In this document: in pieces, positions 25,643 to 38,216 of the stretch
Numbering within the stretch: position 1 is the stretch's first letter
How the letters are laid out: the number at the start of each line of letters is the position of its first letter
Source: Clostridium sp. AM30-24
Lineage (GTDB): Bacteria; Bacillota; Clostridia; Lachnospirales; Lachnospiraceae
Direction: 5' to 3'
Assembly (NCBI RefSeq): GCF_003480435.1
Contig: NZ_QUJB01000002.1
Span: 182,122-246,121 of the forward strand
DNA: 64,000 nt
Translations under genes and position numbers: made by a program
Notes under the pieces: generated by a model
What the model was told of the DNA's origin: nothing
The model's database searches: none
Seen by the model: only the letters and a program-made list of their open reading frames with translations

Positions 25643-27187
25643 TTAAAGGATACCAACCGGAAGAGCGGAACCAACGCCCGGTCCGATCGGAAGACCGATA
25701 AGATACCAGATGATGAAGAAGATCACCCAGATCACTTCAAGGATAACAGCGATTGGAAGAAGGTTGGAAATAAGAGTACCGATCTTGATATCCTTCATGT
25801 ACTTGGTCTGTGCGGTTGCGAGAACCATCCAGATATACGGGCCCATCGGTGTAACTGCGTTTGTCGGGGAATCACCAAGTCTGTAAAGCAGCTGTGTGAA
25901 GCCCGGATGGTAACCAAGGAGCATGAACATCGGAACGAAGATCGGCGCGAAGATCGCCCATTTTGCGGAACCGGATGACATGAAGATGTTTACGCAGGTT
26001 ACAACGAAGATAAAGCAGATGAATAACGGGATACCTGTGAAACCTGCGGACTGAAGAAGATCAGCGCCGCCGATCGCAAGGAGTGTACCAAGCTTTGTCC
26101 AGTTGAATAAGCCCTGGAACTGTCCACAGAAGAAGCAGAAGGAAACGTAGGAGCCCATAGCTGCCATCTGTTTGTTCATTGCTTTACTGATATCGCCGGA
26201 TTTTGTAAATTTACCGGAGCCGAAACCGTACATAGTGCCGCAAAGCGCGAAGAATACGAACAGGATCGGGATCAGTCCCTTTAAGAGCGGGGAACCGACG
26301 AATGCACCATTCTCGCCTGCCAGCGGGCCTGTGAAGAATCCGATAGCAAGAAGGACGATATAAACAACAGCAGTGATACCGGCCCAGCGGAGACCTTTGT
26401 TTTCCTCGCCGGACAGCTTTTCAAGCTTTTCATCATCGCTGCCCTCATATTTACCGAAACGCGGCTCTACGACCTTTGTACAGATAGCGCCGATGACGAT
26501 CGAGCAGAGAATGGTGGAAGCGATCATGAAGAACCAGTTACAGGTAACATCTACCTGGAAGGTTGTGTCCGGTAAAAAGCCTTTGATCGCGTCGTTTGTA
26601 AGACCCTGAAGCAGGGAATCTGTACCGGCAACCATAAGGTTTGCGGTAAAGCCAGCGTTTGCGCCGGCAAATCCGCAGATCATACCAACGACCGGATGTT
26701 TGCCTGCACCGATGTAAAGAAGTGCCGCAATCGGAGGAACGATGACATTTGCTGTATCGGAAGCGATATTTCCGATGGTTCCCACGAATGCGATAAGGTA
26801 CGGGACAAGAACCGGAGGAACGTCGCTTAACCAGCTCTTTAAGAGGGACATAACAAGGCCGGACTCCTCACAGATACCGATACCGAGTGTCATGGTGATT
26901 ACCAGACCGAGCGGTGCGAAACCTGTGAAGTTCTTTACCATGTTTTCAATGAACCAGTGCAGTCCGTCTACCGAGAAGAAGTTCTGGGAAACAACGGTCT
27001 CTCCGGATGCCGGGTTGATCAGGCTTACACCGGCTACGGTTGCGATCGTACCGATAATCGCTGTGAAAAGGAAGAGCCAGCAGAACAGGATTACCGGATC
27101 GGGAAGTTTGTTACATACGTTTTCGACTACGGTCAACGCCTTGTCGAGCCAGGTCTGTTTTGTTGCAGTATTGGTGTTTTCGCTCAT
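25643..27187 (-). CDS. AbgT family transporter, paralogue 2
   Basis: 514-residue AbgT carrier, collinear with and very similar to the copy at 23012 over the full length, including GFTANLMVAGTDSLLQGL and the SGSAKWAIFAPIFVPMF block. Differences cluster at the N-terminus, the cytoplasmic loop after FGKYEG and the C-terminal helix. Duplication followed by specialisation is the simplest view, for example one importer for p-aminobenzoyl-glutamate or dipeptides and one with another substrate. CAGGAGGT precedes the ATG. It is divergent from a PepT-like peptidase gene. Confidence 0.9.
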   Translation of the reverse strand: MSENTNTATKQTWLDKALTVVENVCNKLPDPVILFCWLFLFTAIIGTIATVAGVSLINPASGETVVSQNFFSVDGLHWFIENMVKNFTGFAPLGLVITMTLGIGICEESGLVMSLLKSWLSDVPPVLVPYLIAFVGTIGNIASDTANVIVPPIAALLYIGAGKHPVVGMICGFAGANAGFTANLMVAGTDSLLQGLTNDAIKGFLPDTTFQVDVTCNWFFMIASTILCSIVIGAICTKVVEPRFGKYEGSDDEKLEKLSGEENKGLRWAGITAVVYIVLLAIGFFTGPLAGENGAFVGSPLLKGLIPILFVFFALCGTMYGFGSGKFTKSGDISKAMNKQMAAMGSYVSFCFFCGQFQGLFNWTKLGTLLAIGGADLLQSAGFTGIPLFICFIFVVTCVNIFMSSGSAKWAIFAPIFVPMFMLLGYHPGFTQLLYRLGDSPTNAVTPMGPYIWMVLATAQTKYMKDIKIGTLISNLLPIAVILEVIWVIFFIIWYLIGLPIGPGVGSALPVGIL

Positions 27188-27582
27188 ACAGAAACCTCCT
27201 GTAATAGTAAAAGTACGAAATGACTGAAAAACAGGGAGATTTCCAGTAATTTCGCCGACAAATTAAAAAGTTAATTCTTTGCTAAGAATGAAAAATATTA
27301 ACTTTTTATAAAACGATTATATATCTTTTGTAAATGGCTGTCCACACCTTTTTTTGTTTAGTTAAATGTTCTTACAACTCATATTATTAATGCAATTCAA
27401 ATAAATTAGAAAATTAAGACAAAAACAAAGCAGATCAGGAGAGATCCGGTCAGGAAACCGGATAAAGCTGAGGTATTTTCTTGCGGAGATGGCAGATCCA
27501 TGTTAAGATAAGTGAGTAAGATTTGCGATGCGGGGACTAAAAAAGAGGTCCTTGCAGAGGAAAAAACAGGAGGGGTTAGCAG
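27188..27582. promoter_or_regulatory. Divergent control region between AbgT 2 and the PepT-like gene
   Basis: Leftward promoter TGGACA (27339-27344), 17 bases, TATAAT (27316-27321). Its leader contains a nested hairpin, AAAAAGTTAAT/ATTAACTTTTT (27265-27307) with inner ATTCTT/AAGAAT. Rightward promoter TTGCGG (27481-27486), 17 bases, TAAGAT (27504-27509), with extended TG, the same layout as upstream of the NERD gene. Confidence 0.65.
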
Positions 27583-28689
27583 ATGATTAACGAAAAGAGA
27601 CTGCTCGACACATTCATTGGCTACGCGATGATCGACAGCGAGACAAAGAATGAGAAAGCGATGGGGGAAAAGTTAGTTGAGGATCTGAAGGCACTCGGTC
27701 TGGAAGTAAAGACCGATAAGGCCGGAGAGGGGTTCGGATCCAACGGATTTAACGTATGCGCATATCTTCCGGGAACGATTCCGGGTGAGCCGACTATTAT
27801 GTGTGCGCACATGGATACCGTGACTCCGGGTAACGGGATCAAACCGTTGATCGATGACGGAATTATCCATACAGCCGGATCTACGATCCTTTCCGGTGAT
27901 GACAAGTCCGGAATCGCGGCGATCATGGAGGCTGTCAAGGTGATCAAAGAGCAGAATCTTCCGTGCCGCAGCACAGAGATCTTATTCACCATCGGTGAAG
28001 AGGGCGGAATGAACGGCGTTAAAAATATGGATCTGTCCATGATCAAAGGCAAAGAGGCGATGGTATTCGATGCCAGCGGCGATGTTGGAAAGATCTTAAC
28101 CTGCGGACCTGGCCAGATCAAGATCTTCGCGACGATCATCGGACGTTCCTCCCATGCGGGACTTGCTCCGGAAGAGGGAATCAGCGCGATCCAGGTAGCG
28201 GCAAAGGGAATCGCAAAGATGAACCTGCTCCGCATTGATGAGGAGACGACCTGCAATATCGGTACCTTAAAGGCAGAGTACGCAACCAATATCGTTCCGG
28301 AAAAGGCTGAGTTCGTGGCAGAGGTGAGAAGCCGCAACCTCGATAAATTAAACGCGCAGGCTGCCCATATGCAGAAATGCTTACAGGATGCCTGTGACGA
28401 GATGGGTGCAAAGCTTGAGATCGAGTTAAAGACAAACTATGTAAGCTTCAATGTTGCGAATGACGATCCGATGGTACAGAGAGTGTTCGAGTCCTGCAAG
28501 CGCATCGGCTGCGAACCGATGACTGCAAAGGGCGGCGGCGGAAGCGACGCGAACGTAATGGCCCTTCACGGAATCAAGCCGATCGTTCTCTCTACCGGTA
28601 TGACGAAGGTACATACTACGGGTGAGACGCTGAAGATCGAGAACCTCAATAAGTGCGCGGAGCTTGTTCTGGATCTGATGACACACTGA
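27583..28689 (+). CDS. PepT-like M20 family metallopeptidase
   Basis: 368-residue di-zinc peptidase of the M20 tripeptidase-like type. Metal and catalytic residues: MCAHMDTV (His and Asp), SGDDKSG (bridging Asp), IGEEGGMNG (catalytic Glu pair), and a C-terminal HTTGE. The dimerisation domain lies around 180-290. Probably cytoplasmic, releasing N-terminal residues from short peptides or amide conjugates. AGGAGGGG precedes the ATG. Divergence from an AbgT carrier suggests that it may hydrolyse the imported substrate, as AbgA/AbgB do for p-aminobenzoyl-glutamate; this is inference. Confidence 0.9.
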   Translation: MINEKRLLDTFIGYAMIDSETKNEKAMGEKLVEDLKALGLEVKTDKAGEGFGSNGFNVCAYLPGTIPGEPTIMCAHMDTVTPGNGIKPLIDDGIIHTAGSTILSGDDKSGIAAIMEAVKVIKEQNLPCRSTEILFTIGEEGGMNGVKNMDLSMIKGKEAMVFDASGDVGKILTCGPGQIKIFATIIGRSSHAGLAPEEGISAIQVAAKGIAKMNLLRIDEETTCNIGTLKAEYATNIVPEKAEFVAEVRSRNLDKLNAQAAHMQKCLQDACDEMGAKLEIELKTNYVSFNVANDDPMVQRVFESCKRIGCEPMTAKGGGGSDANVMALHGIKPIVLSTGMTKVHTTGETLKIENLNKCAELVLDLMTH

Positions 28690-28740
28690 TGAATAATAGA
28701 ATAAGATTTGCGGAATATATAAAAAGAAGGTAAGTAGATT

Positions 28741-28776
28741 ACAGGGCAGCCGATAAAAGGGCTGCTCTGTTTTTTA
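28741..28776 (+). terminator. Terminator of the PepT-like gene
   Basis: ACAGGGCAGCC (28741-28751) pairs with GGCTGCTCTGT (28760-28770) and runs into T residues that are also the first bases of the next palindrome. Confidence 0.88.
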
Positions 28777-28821
28777 TGTAACAGGAAATTCCGAGGAATT
28801 TCCTGTTACATAAAAAGGCAC
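28771..28821. repeat. Palindromic repeat, family A copy 2
   Basis: A perfect 46-base palindrome (28771-28816; 22-base arms, centre GA), followed by GGCAC as in copy 1 at 16892. Confidence 0.9.
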
Positions 28822-29033
28822 TGACGTGCCAAAGATGCGCACTCGCGCGAAGATGTAGACTGTCGCAAGCGACCGCGCGAGGCGCGAGAATGTGCCAAGG
28901 CACATTCTTTTTTAGTTTAACAGGAGATTACGATGGAACGACCAGATAAAAAGGCACTAACGTGACTTAAGATGCGCATTCGCGCGAAGATGCAGATTGT
29001 TGCAAATACCTGTGCCGGGTGAGAGAACACGTC
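28777..29033. repeat. Decayed tandem duplication with nested GC-rich palindromes
   Basis: Unit 1 (about 28777-28893) and unit 2 (about 28917-29033) align over roughly 110 bases, sharing AACAGG, ATAAAAAGGCACT, AAGATGCGCA and TCGCGCGAAGATG with scattered mismatches and small gaps. Unit 1 holds a string of short inverted repeats (GGCAC/GTGCC, GTCGC/GCGAC) and ends in a terminator-like stem GAATGTGC/GCACATTC with six T (28888-28913). Unit 2 has lost most pairing. Confidence 0.72.
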
Positions 29034-29050
29034 GATCGATTTTCAGACAT

Positions 29051-29086
29051 GAAAAAACTCCGGTTCTGGCATACCGGAGTTTTTTC
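29051..29086. terminator. Symmetric terminator hairpin in the repeat region
   Basis: GAAAAAACTCCGG pairs with CCGGAGTTTTTTC, giving A and T runs on either side so it can work in both directions. Confidence 0.85.
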
Positions 29087-29112
29087 ACACAAATACTAAA
29101 AAAGGGGGATGT

Positions 29113-29169
29113 ATGAGTATCGAATATATGTCAATTCCGGATCCTCGTGGATCCAAGAATTATGTTTAG
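29113..29169 (+). other. 18-codon ORF with strong ribosome site, possible gene remnant
   Basis: GGGGGAT stands just before an ATG; the product starts MSIEYMSIPDPRGSK and stops after 18 codons. The IPDPR segment resembles the N-terminus of ISAs1-type transposases, so this may be the stub of a lost element. From 29170 to 29400 nothing recognisable is seen; a promoter (TTGTCA 29422-29427, 16 bases, TATAGT 29444-29449) then serves the lipoprotein gene. Confidence 0.25.
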
Positions 29170-29606
29170 TCGAGTCCGGCATAAATGTGCGCGCATTTCA
29201 TTTGTCTGCCGGCCCCATTTTTATATATACCTGATCAGGCGCTACACGCCTCGTCTTTCGTTTTTATAAAACGCTTCGTGATGTCTTTTACTGATTGGTA
29301 TCTTTTATGATACAAAGTATACAGGAAGAATGTGACGGAAGTATGGAGAAACTCTAAAAGGAAAATAAAATAAGTGGAGATTTTCTAACGAAAAAATAAC
29401 CATTTCTTTAGAATTTGTTTATTGTCATGAAAAAAAGCCGTGGTATAGTTCTGATGCAGTGTAACAGGTGGCTGTACGCCGGAAAATCCCCTGAGTACCC
29501 GGGGAGATGTCTGCGGGGCAGATACCGGAAAAGCAGATGATTCTTGGAGTACATATAAAAGAAGATTCTGGGAGCACATATAAGATCGGAGGAGGAACTT
29601 TTAATC

Positions 29607-30227
29607 ATGAAGAAACACGTTTTACTGGCGGCGGCGCTCTGCATGACAGCAGTGATGGCGACCGCATGCGGATCAAAACATACACAGACACAGGAAACCG
29701 CAGCAGAGACAACGACAGAAGCTTCCGATGCGGAAACGAAAGCGGCGGACACGACAAAACCGGATCTTTCTAATGTGGATCCGAAGATGGCGGAAGGTCC
29801 GGGAGCGTTCGAGACAGATGAGAGCTCTGAAGGTGTACAGGTGGAGGAGATCTCTGGTGAGGAGCTGGCGAAGCTCCAGAGTGAGGTGGCTGCAAAGCTT
29901 GAAAAAACGGATTACAAGTCTTACGCAAAGGAGCTTGTCGAGATCGTGAAGAATAAGGATATGGAAGGCCTCGCGGACCATATTGATTTTCCGGCGTTTA
30001 TCTCCTGTGTGAAGACAAACGGCGGAATGGTGGATACAAAGGAAGATTTCATGAAACTGGATCCGGTTGAAATCTTCTCCGATGAGATGGAGGCAGCGAT
30101 CGGAAAGGTGGATGTTGATACCCTTGAACCGGTTATGGCAGGAATCGTTCTGGGCGACGGTGTTCCGAATATCATCCTCGGCATTACTGCGGACGGAGAA
30201 CTTGCGGTCACAGGAATGAATTACTGA
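29607..30227 (+). CDS. Lipoprotein of unknown function
   Basis: 206 residues. The signal peptide ends in MATACGS, a lipobox with Cys21, followed by a Thr/Glu/Ala-rich linker to about residue 85. The remaining 120 residues form a small mixed domain (KSYAKELVEIVKNKDMEGLADHIDFP..., ending ITADGELAVTGMNY) that I do not recognise; the layout resembles DUF-type lipoproteins of Clostridia. Expected to be anchored on the outer face of the membrane. GGAGGAAC lies upstream of the ATG. Single gene between a promoter at 29422 and a terminator at 30288. Confidence 0.78.
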   Translation: MKKHVLLAAALCMTAVMATACGSKHTQTQETAAETTTEASDAETKAADTTKPDLSNVDPKMAEGPGAFETDESSEGVQVEEISGEELAKLQSEVAAKLEKTDYKSYAKELVEIVKNKDMEGLADHIDFPAFISCVKTNGGMVDTKEDFMKLDPVEIFSDEMEAAIGKVDVDTLEPVMAGIVLGDGVPNIILGITADGELAVTGMNY

Positions 30228-30287
30228 AAATCACGGGCGGGTCGGTGAAGCCATCACATAAGAAAATAAAGTCTGAAGAAAAAATGA

Positions 30288-30318
30288 AGGGACATGGAAG
30301 TATCTGTGTCTCTTTTTT
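30288..30318 (+). terminator. Terminator of the lipoprotein gene
   Basis: AGGGACA (30288-30294) pairs with TGTCTCT (30307-30313), then six T. From here to the ATP synthase promoter at 30470 I see only A+T-rich sequence. Confidence 0.7.
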
Positions 30319-30469
30319 CTATATATAAATATAGAAGAAATATAAATCAGATCTGGATTTACCCGGAAAATCATTCGGCGATTTTTGGACAATTATACAA
30401 CTGTGTCCAAATATAGCAAATTATTGACAAAAGAATTCATGAAATATCTGTAAAGTTGATGCGTAGAAA

Positions 30470-30498
30470 TGGACAAATCCGCAAATATTTAGTATAAT
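30470..30498 (+). promoter_or_regulatory. Promoter of the ATP synthase operon
   Basis: TGGACA (30470-30475), 17-base spacer, TATAAT (30493-30498), 38 bases before the first start codon. Confidence 0.75.
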
Positions 30499-30535
30499 GG
30501 CGGTATGCGTTATGCGGCAAGTGAGGTGGGAGAAA

Positions 30536-30844
30536 ATGCGTCAGAAAAAAAACGGACTCGAAAACCTGGTGCTGATCACCCAGCTCGGACTAAATGTTGT
30601 GACACCGGTCCTTATCTGTGTGCTTTTCGGAAGCTGGATCGATAAAAAGACCGGACTTCATACCGTTTTGATCTTCCTGATTCTGGGTGTTCTCTCGGGC
30701 GGCCTGAGTGCATATAAGATGGCGAAGCATATCGTAGACAGAGAGAAAGAAGACGAAGACAGGGAAAAGAAAGAGCAGGTAAAGCAGTGGGAGAGCCGTT
30801 TTGGAACCGGAGACGGTGCTGACCGTCCCAAAAGATGGCGGTGA
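30536..30844 (+). CDS. AtpZ/AtpI-type small membrane protein
   Basis: 102 residues with two membrane helices separated by a short turn (SWIDKKTG) and a charged C-terminal tail. This is the pattern of AtpZ, which precedes F-type ATP synthase genes and is thought to help Mg2+ supply or assembly of the c ring. The ATG at 30536 was preferred to the upstream ATG at 30497, which overlaps the -10 region. First gene of the operon. Confidence 0.78.
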   Translation: MRQKKNGLENLVLITQLGLNVVTPVLICVLFGSWIDKKTGLHTVLIFLILGVLSGGLSAYKMAKHIVDREKEDEDREKKEQVKQWESRFGTGDGADRPKRWR

Positions 30845-30960
30845 CAGCCGAAGGGACGGCAAAGAAGACGGTACCCGTAAACGAAAGCGGAATATGAAGC
30901 AGCAGGGAACTGTCCGACAGAAGACAGCCTCAGCAGGGTGATTGAAAGGGTGGAACAATC

Positions 30961-31347
30961 GTGAGTGATAAGACAAAGAGACAGGTAGTGGGAATGAGCA
31001 TCGGGATTCTGATCCATAATATGATCTTGCTTCTCATCTGCCTTATTTTTTTCCGAACCGTTCCGGTGATCACCGGAGTGCTGATCGGAGCCGCGGCGGC
31101 GGAGGTGCTGCTCATCAGTATCGCGAGATCCACGGAACTCTGTGTGGAATCGGCTGATGGGGCGTACAGCAGCAAAAAGATGGTGATCCATTCGCTGATC
31201 CGCAGCCTGTGCGCGGTAATACTGGTGTGCCTTTTATGGAAATTTACGACGATCAACCTTCTGGCGGTCGTTTTCGGCGCACTGGGATTGAAGACCGGAG
31301 CTTATGTGTATCCGGTACTTCAGAAACGAACCGACCGTATGGCCTGA
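30961..31347 (+). CDS. atpI: ATP synthase subunit I-like membrane protein
   Basis: 128 residues with four hydrophobic segments, matching the AtpI (ATP synthase I chain) family in size and position directly before atpB. AtpI assists c-ring assembly and is not part of the finished enzyme. Start codon GTG at 30961; the ribosome site (GGTGG) is weak. The end reads KTGAYVYPVLQKR, usual for this family. Confidence 0.75.
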   Translation: MSDKTKRQVVGMSIGILIHNMILLLICLIFFRTVPVITGVLIGAAAAEVLLISIARSTELCVESADGAYSSKKMVIHSLIRSLCAVILVCLLWKFTTINLLAVVFGALGLKTGAYVYPVLQKRTDRMA

Positions 31348-31436
31348 GCTTCAGGCTTAACGGATAGAGCCTTATACGCTGCTGTTTTGGAACAGACAGC
31401 AGTCTTTCATGAGTCTTAAGGAAAGGAGGAAAAAGA

Positions 31437-32497
<1,061 letters not shown>

Positions 32498-32518
32498 TCC
32501 GGATATGGGAACAGAAAA

Positions 32519-32544
32519 AAACTTCCGGGTATGCGCGGAAGTTT
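32519..32544 (+). other. Stable hairpin between atpE and atpF
   Basis: AAACTTCCG (32519-32527) and CGGAAGTTT (32536-32544) form a perfect 9-bp stem with an 8-base loop, ending four bases before the AAAGGAGG site. No T-tract follows, so it is more likely an mRNA stability or processing element than a terminator. Confidence 0.65.
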
Positions 32545-32566
32545 GTAAAGGAGGCGAGATGAGACC

Positions 32567-33082
32567 TTGGAACGGTTAATAAATTTTGACCCTCAATGGA
32601 TCAACGACATTGTGATCACGGGAATCAATATTTTTATCCTGTTCTTTGTAATGTCGTATTTCCTCTTTAATCCGGCGCGTGAGGTACTGGAAAAAAGAAG
32701 AAAGCGGATCGCGGGCGATCTGGAAACGGCAAAGACGAGCCGCGAAGACGCGCTCGAGCTGAAAGCAGAGTATGAGGATAAAATAAAGTCCATCGACAAA
32801 GAGGCGCAGGAAATTCTCGACGCAGCGAGGAAAAAAGCGAAAAAGCAGGAAGCTGATATCTTAGCAGAAGCGAGAGAGGAAGCAAACCGCATCGTTGACC
32901 GGGCAAACCGGGAGATCGAGCTGGAGAAGAAGAAAGCGCTTGAGGACATGAAGACGGAGATCGTTTCCATTGCGTCCCTGATGGCAGAGAAGGCGGTTGC
33001 CGCTTCCATGGATGTAAAGATCCAGGATTCCCTGATCGAGGAGACTTTAAAGGAAATGGGTGAGAGCACATGGCAAAGTTAG
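32567..33082 (+). CDS. atpF: ATP synthase Fo subunit b
   Basis: 171 residues: one N-terminal membrane helix (about 12-32) and a long charged coiled coil that forms the peripheral stalk, ending in the delta-binding region. The only start that keeps the membrane helix is the TTG at 32567. AAAGGAGG lies about 12 bases upstream, and an ATG closer to it (32559) opens a six-codon frame (MRPWNG) that ends at 32579, overlapping the atpF start. The 3' end overlaps atpH by 13 bases. Confidence 0.92.
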   Translation: MERLINFDPQWINDIVITGINIFILFFVMSYFLFNPAREVLEKRRKRIAGDLETAKTSREDALELKAEYEDKIKSIDKEAQEILDAARKKAKKQEADILAEAREEANRIVDRANREIELEKKKALEDMKTEIVSIASLMAEKAVAASMDVKIQDSLIEETLKEMGESTWQS

Positions 33083-33618
33083 TGTCAAAGGTCTACGGCG
33101 ATGCGCTGTTTGAAGCTGCCATGGAGCGGGATATGCTGTCGCCCGTATATGAGGAAGTACAGTCACTGCAGACGATCCTCATGGAGAATGCAGACCTTGT
33201 ACAATTTTTGAACCATCCGCAGATCATAAAAGAAGAGAAGTTAAAGGTCGTGGAAAATATCTTTAAAGGAAGAGTTTCCAATGACCTGATGGGATTTCTT
33301 GAGACCGTGATCGAAAAGGGACGGCAGAAGGAGCTCCCGAAGATCCTCGACTATTTTGTGAATCGTGTAAAGGAATATAAAAAGATCGGTATCGTAACTG
33401 TCACAAGCGCGGTGGAACTCTCCGCGGAGCAGAAGGCCCATACGGAGGCGAAGCTTTTGGAGACCACAGCTTTTGTGAGTCTGGAAGTTACCTATAGCGT
33501 CGATCCTGCGATTCTCGGCGGACTCGTGATCAGGATCGGTGACCGCGTGGTGGACAGCAGCATCAGGACAAGACTCGGGGAGATCCGGAGAGACTTGATG
33601 AAGCTGCAGCTGGCGTGA
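33070..33618 (+). CDS. atpH: ATP synthase F1 subunit delta
   Basis: 182-residue OSCP/delta subunit that links the b stalk to the top of the alpha3-beta3 head. Recognised from KVYGDALFEAA at the N-terminus, the central helices and the C-terminal PAILGGLVIRIGDRVVDSSIRTRL. It starts inside the end of atpF and is followed by a 98-base gap before atpA. Confidence 0.93.
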   Translation: MAKLVSKVYGDALFEAAMERDMLSPVYEEVQSLQTILMENADLVQFLNHPQIIKEEKLKVVENIFKGRVSNDLMGFLETVIEKGRQKELPKILDYFVNRVKEYKKIGIVTVTSAVELSAEQKAHTEAKLLETTAFVSLEVTYSVDPAILGGLVIRIGDRVVDSSIRTRLGEIRRDLMKLQLA

Positions 33619-33686
33619 TCCCGGCGGATCCGGGACCGGAAACAGCAGTCCGGCAGCAGAAATAATACTGAACAGTTACGTGATGA

Positions 33687-35219
<1,533 letters not shown>

Positions 35220-35234
35220 GGCAGGTGATGTATC

Positions 35235-36110
35235 ATGGCAACCATGAGAGATATTAAACGAAGGAAATCCAGTATTGAGAGTACCGAGCAGATTACCAAA
35301 GCCATGAAACTTGTTGCCACTGTAAAACTCCAGAAATCCAGAACGAAGGCGGAAAATTCGAGATTGTACTTCAATCTGATGTACCAGACGATCCAGGAGA
35401 TGCTGAAGAAATCCACCGGGATCCGGCACCGCTATTTAAAGAGTGGGGATTCGAAGAAAAAGGCAGTTATCGTCGTTTCTTCCAATCGCGGACTTGCCGG
35501 CGGATATAACTCCAACATCATCCGTCTCGTGACGGAGAGCGGGATCCCGAAAGAGGATGCCCTCATCTTCGCGATCGGACGGAAAGGACGCGACGGACTC
35601 GCAAGGAAAGGCTATGAGATCAAAGCGGATTACTCCGATGTGATCGACGAGCCGCTCTACTCCGACGCGCAGCAGATCTCAAAAGAGCTTTTAGCCATGT
35701 TTGAGAAGAATGAGATCGGAGAGATCTATCTGGCATACACGGCGTTCAAAAATACCGTAAGCCAGATCCCGACGTTCTTAAAGCTTCTTCCGGTGGATCT
35801 TGCGGCAGCAGGGCCAAAGGGCGAAGTAAAAGAAGAAAAGCCGGATCTTCTCATTATGAACTATGAGCCGGACGAGGACGAAGTTCTGGATGCAATTATT
35901 CCGAAGTATGTGAGCAGCCTGATCTACGGGGCATTCTTAGAGGCCGTTGCCAGTGAGAACGGCGCGCGAATGACTGCAATGGATTCGGCGACGAACAACG
36001 CGGAAGAGATGATCGGAAAACTGTCGCTGCAGTACAACCGTGCGCGTCAGGGATCTATCACTCAGGAGTTGACAGAGATCATCGCGGGCGCGAATGCCAT
36101 CGATGGTTAA
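35235..36110 (+). CDS. atpG: ATP synthase F1 subunit gamma
   Basis: 291-residue central rotor shaft. Typical N-terminus MATMRDIKRRKSSIESTEQITKAMKLVA and C-terminal NNAEEMIGKLSLQYNRARQGSITQELTEI. Coiled-coil ends fill the F1 head. It starts 15 bases after atpA. A 162-base gap with no recognised gene follows before atpD. Confidence 0.96.
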   Translation: MATMRDIKRRKSSIESTEQITKAMKLVATVKLQKSRTKAENSRLYFNLMYQTIQEMLKKSTGIRHRYLKSGDSKKKAVIVVSSNRGLAGGYNSNIIRLVTESGIPKEDALIFAIGRKGRDGLARKGYEIKADYSDVIDEPLYSDAQQISKELLAMFEKNEIGEIYLAYTAFKNTVSQIPTFLKLLPVDLAAAGPKGEVKEEKPDLLIMNYEPDEDEVLDAIIPKYVSSLIYGAFLEAVASENGARMTAMDSATNNAEEMIGKLSLQYNRARQGSITQELTEIIAGANAIDG

Positions 36111-36242
36111 AAAGAAATATGAGTAATTATTTGGCAGACTTGCGTACTTGCGGTGCTGGAGGTAAAAGACAGCATACAGGAGACAGAAATCAGTCAGCAT
36201 AATGTGCTGGAATGGATTTTTACCGCTGGACTGAGTGGCTGA

Positions 36243-37664
<1,422 letters not shown>

Positions 37665-37675
37665 GGGGTGTGGAC

Positions 37676-38080
37676 ATGGCGGAAATGATGAGACTTCAGA
37701 TCGTTACGCCGGATGAGGCGTTTTTCGACGGAGAGGTTTCGATGGTGGAGCTCAACACGGCAGACGGGGAAGCCGGAATCTATCCGAAGCATATCCCGAT
37801 GGTCGTCGCGGTTGCACCGGGCGTTCTTAAGATCCACGGGGCAGACGGCGTGAAAAAAGCGGCGCTGCTTTCCGGATTTTTACAGATCCTGCCGGAGAAG
37901 GTAACGATCCTCGCGGAATCCTGCGAGTGGCCGGAAAACATCGATGGCAAGAGAGCCAATGAAGCCAGGATCCGCGCAGAGAGACGTCTGGCGGAAAAAA
38001 ATCCACAGACCGATATTGACCGCGCTGAAGCCGCTTTGAAGCGGGCGCTGGTGAGATTGTCGCTGGTGGATGGAAACTAA
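37676..38080 (+). CDS. atpC: ATP synthase F1 subunit epsilon
   Basis: About 134 residues: N-terminal beta sandwich (LQIVTPDEAFFDGEVSMVEL) and a C-terminal helical hairpin (NEARIRAERRLAEK...) that can inhibit ATP hydrolysis. Start at ATG 37676 after GGGGGTG; a GTG two codons earlier is possible. Last gene of the operon. Confidence 0.94.
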   Translation: MAEMMRLQIVTPDEAFFDGEVSMVELNTADGEAGIYPKHIPMVVAVAPGVLKIHGADGVKKAALLSGFLQILPEKVTILAESCEWPENIDGKRANEARIRAERRLAEKNPQTDIDRAEAALKRALVRLSLVDGN

Positions 38081-38107
38081 AGATAGAACTGTGAAACGCA
38101 GTGGAAA

Positions 38108-38176
38108 ATAAAACAGCATGTCGGGAAGAACGCTTGTAAGCAGGACTTACAGGAGGCTTTCCGGCATGCTGTTTTA
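38108..38176. terminator. Long bidirectional terminator between atpC and the M20 gene
   Basis: AAACAGCATG with CGG pairs with CCGGCATGCTGTTT, and an inner hairpin GTAAG/CTTAC sits at the tip, giving a branched stem of about 65 bases with A and T flanks. Confidence 0.85.
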
Positions 38177-38216
38177 TATTATGATGTTGGAGACAAAAGG
38201 TATTTTGGCGCGGAGC

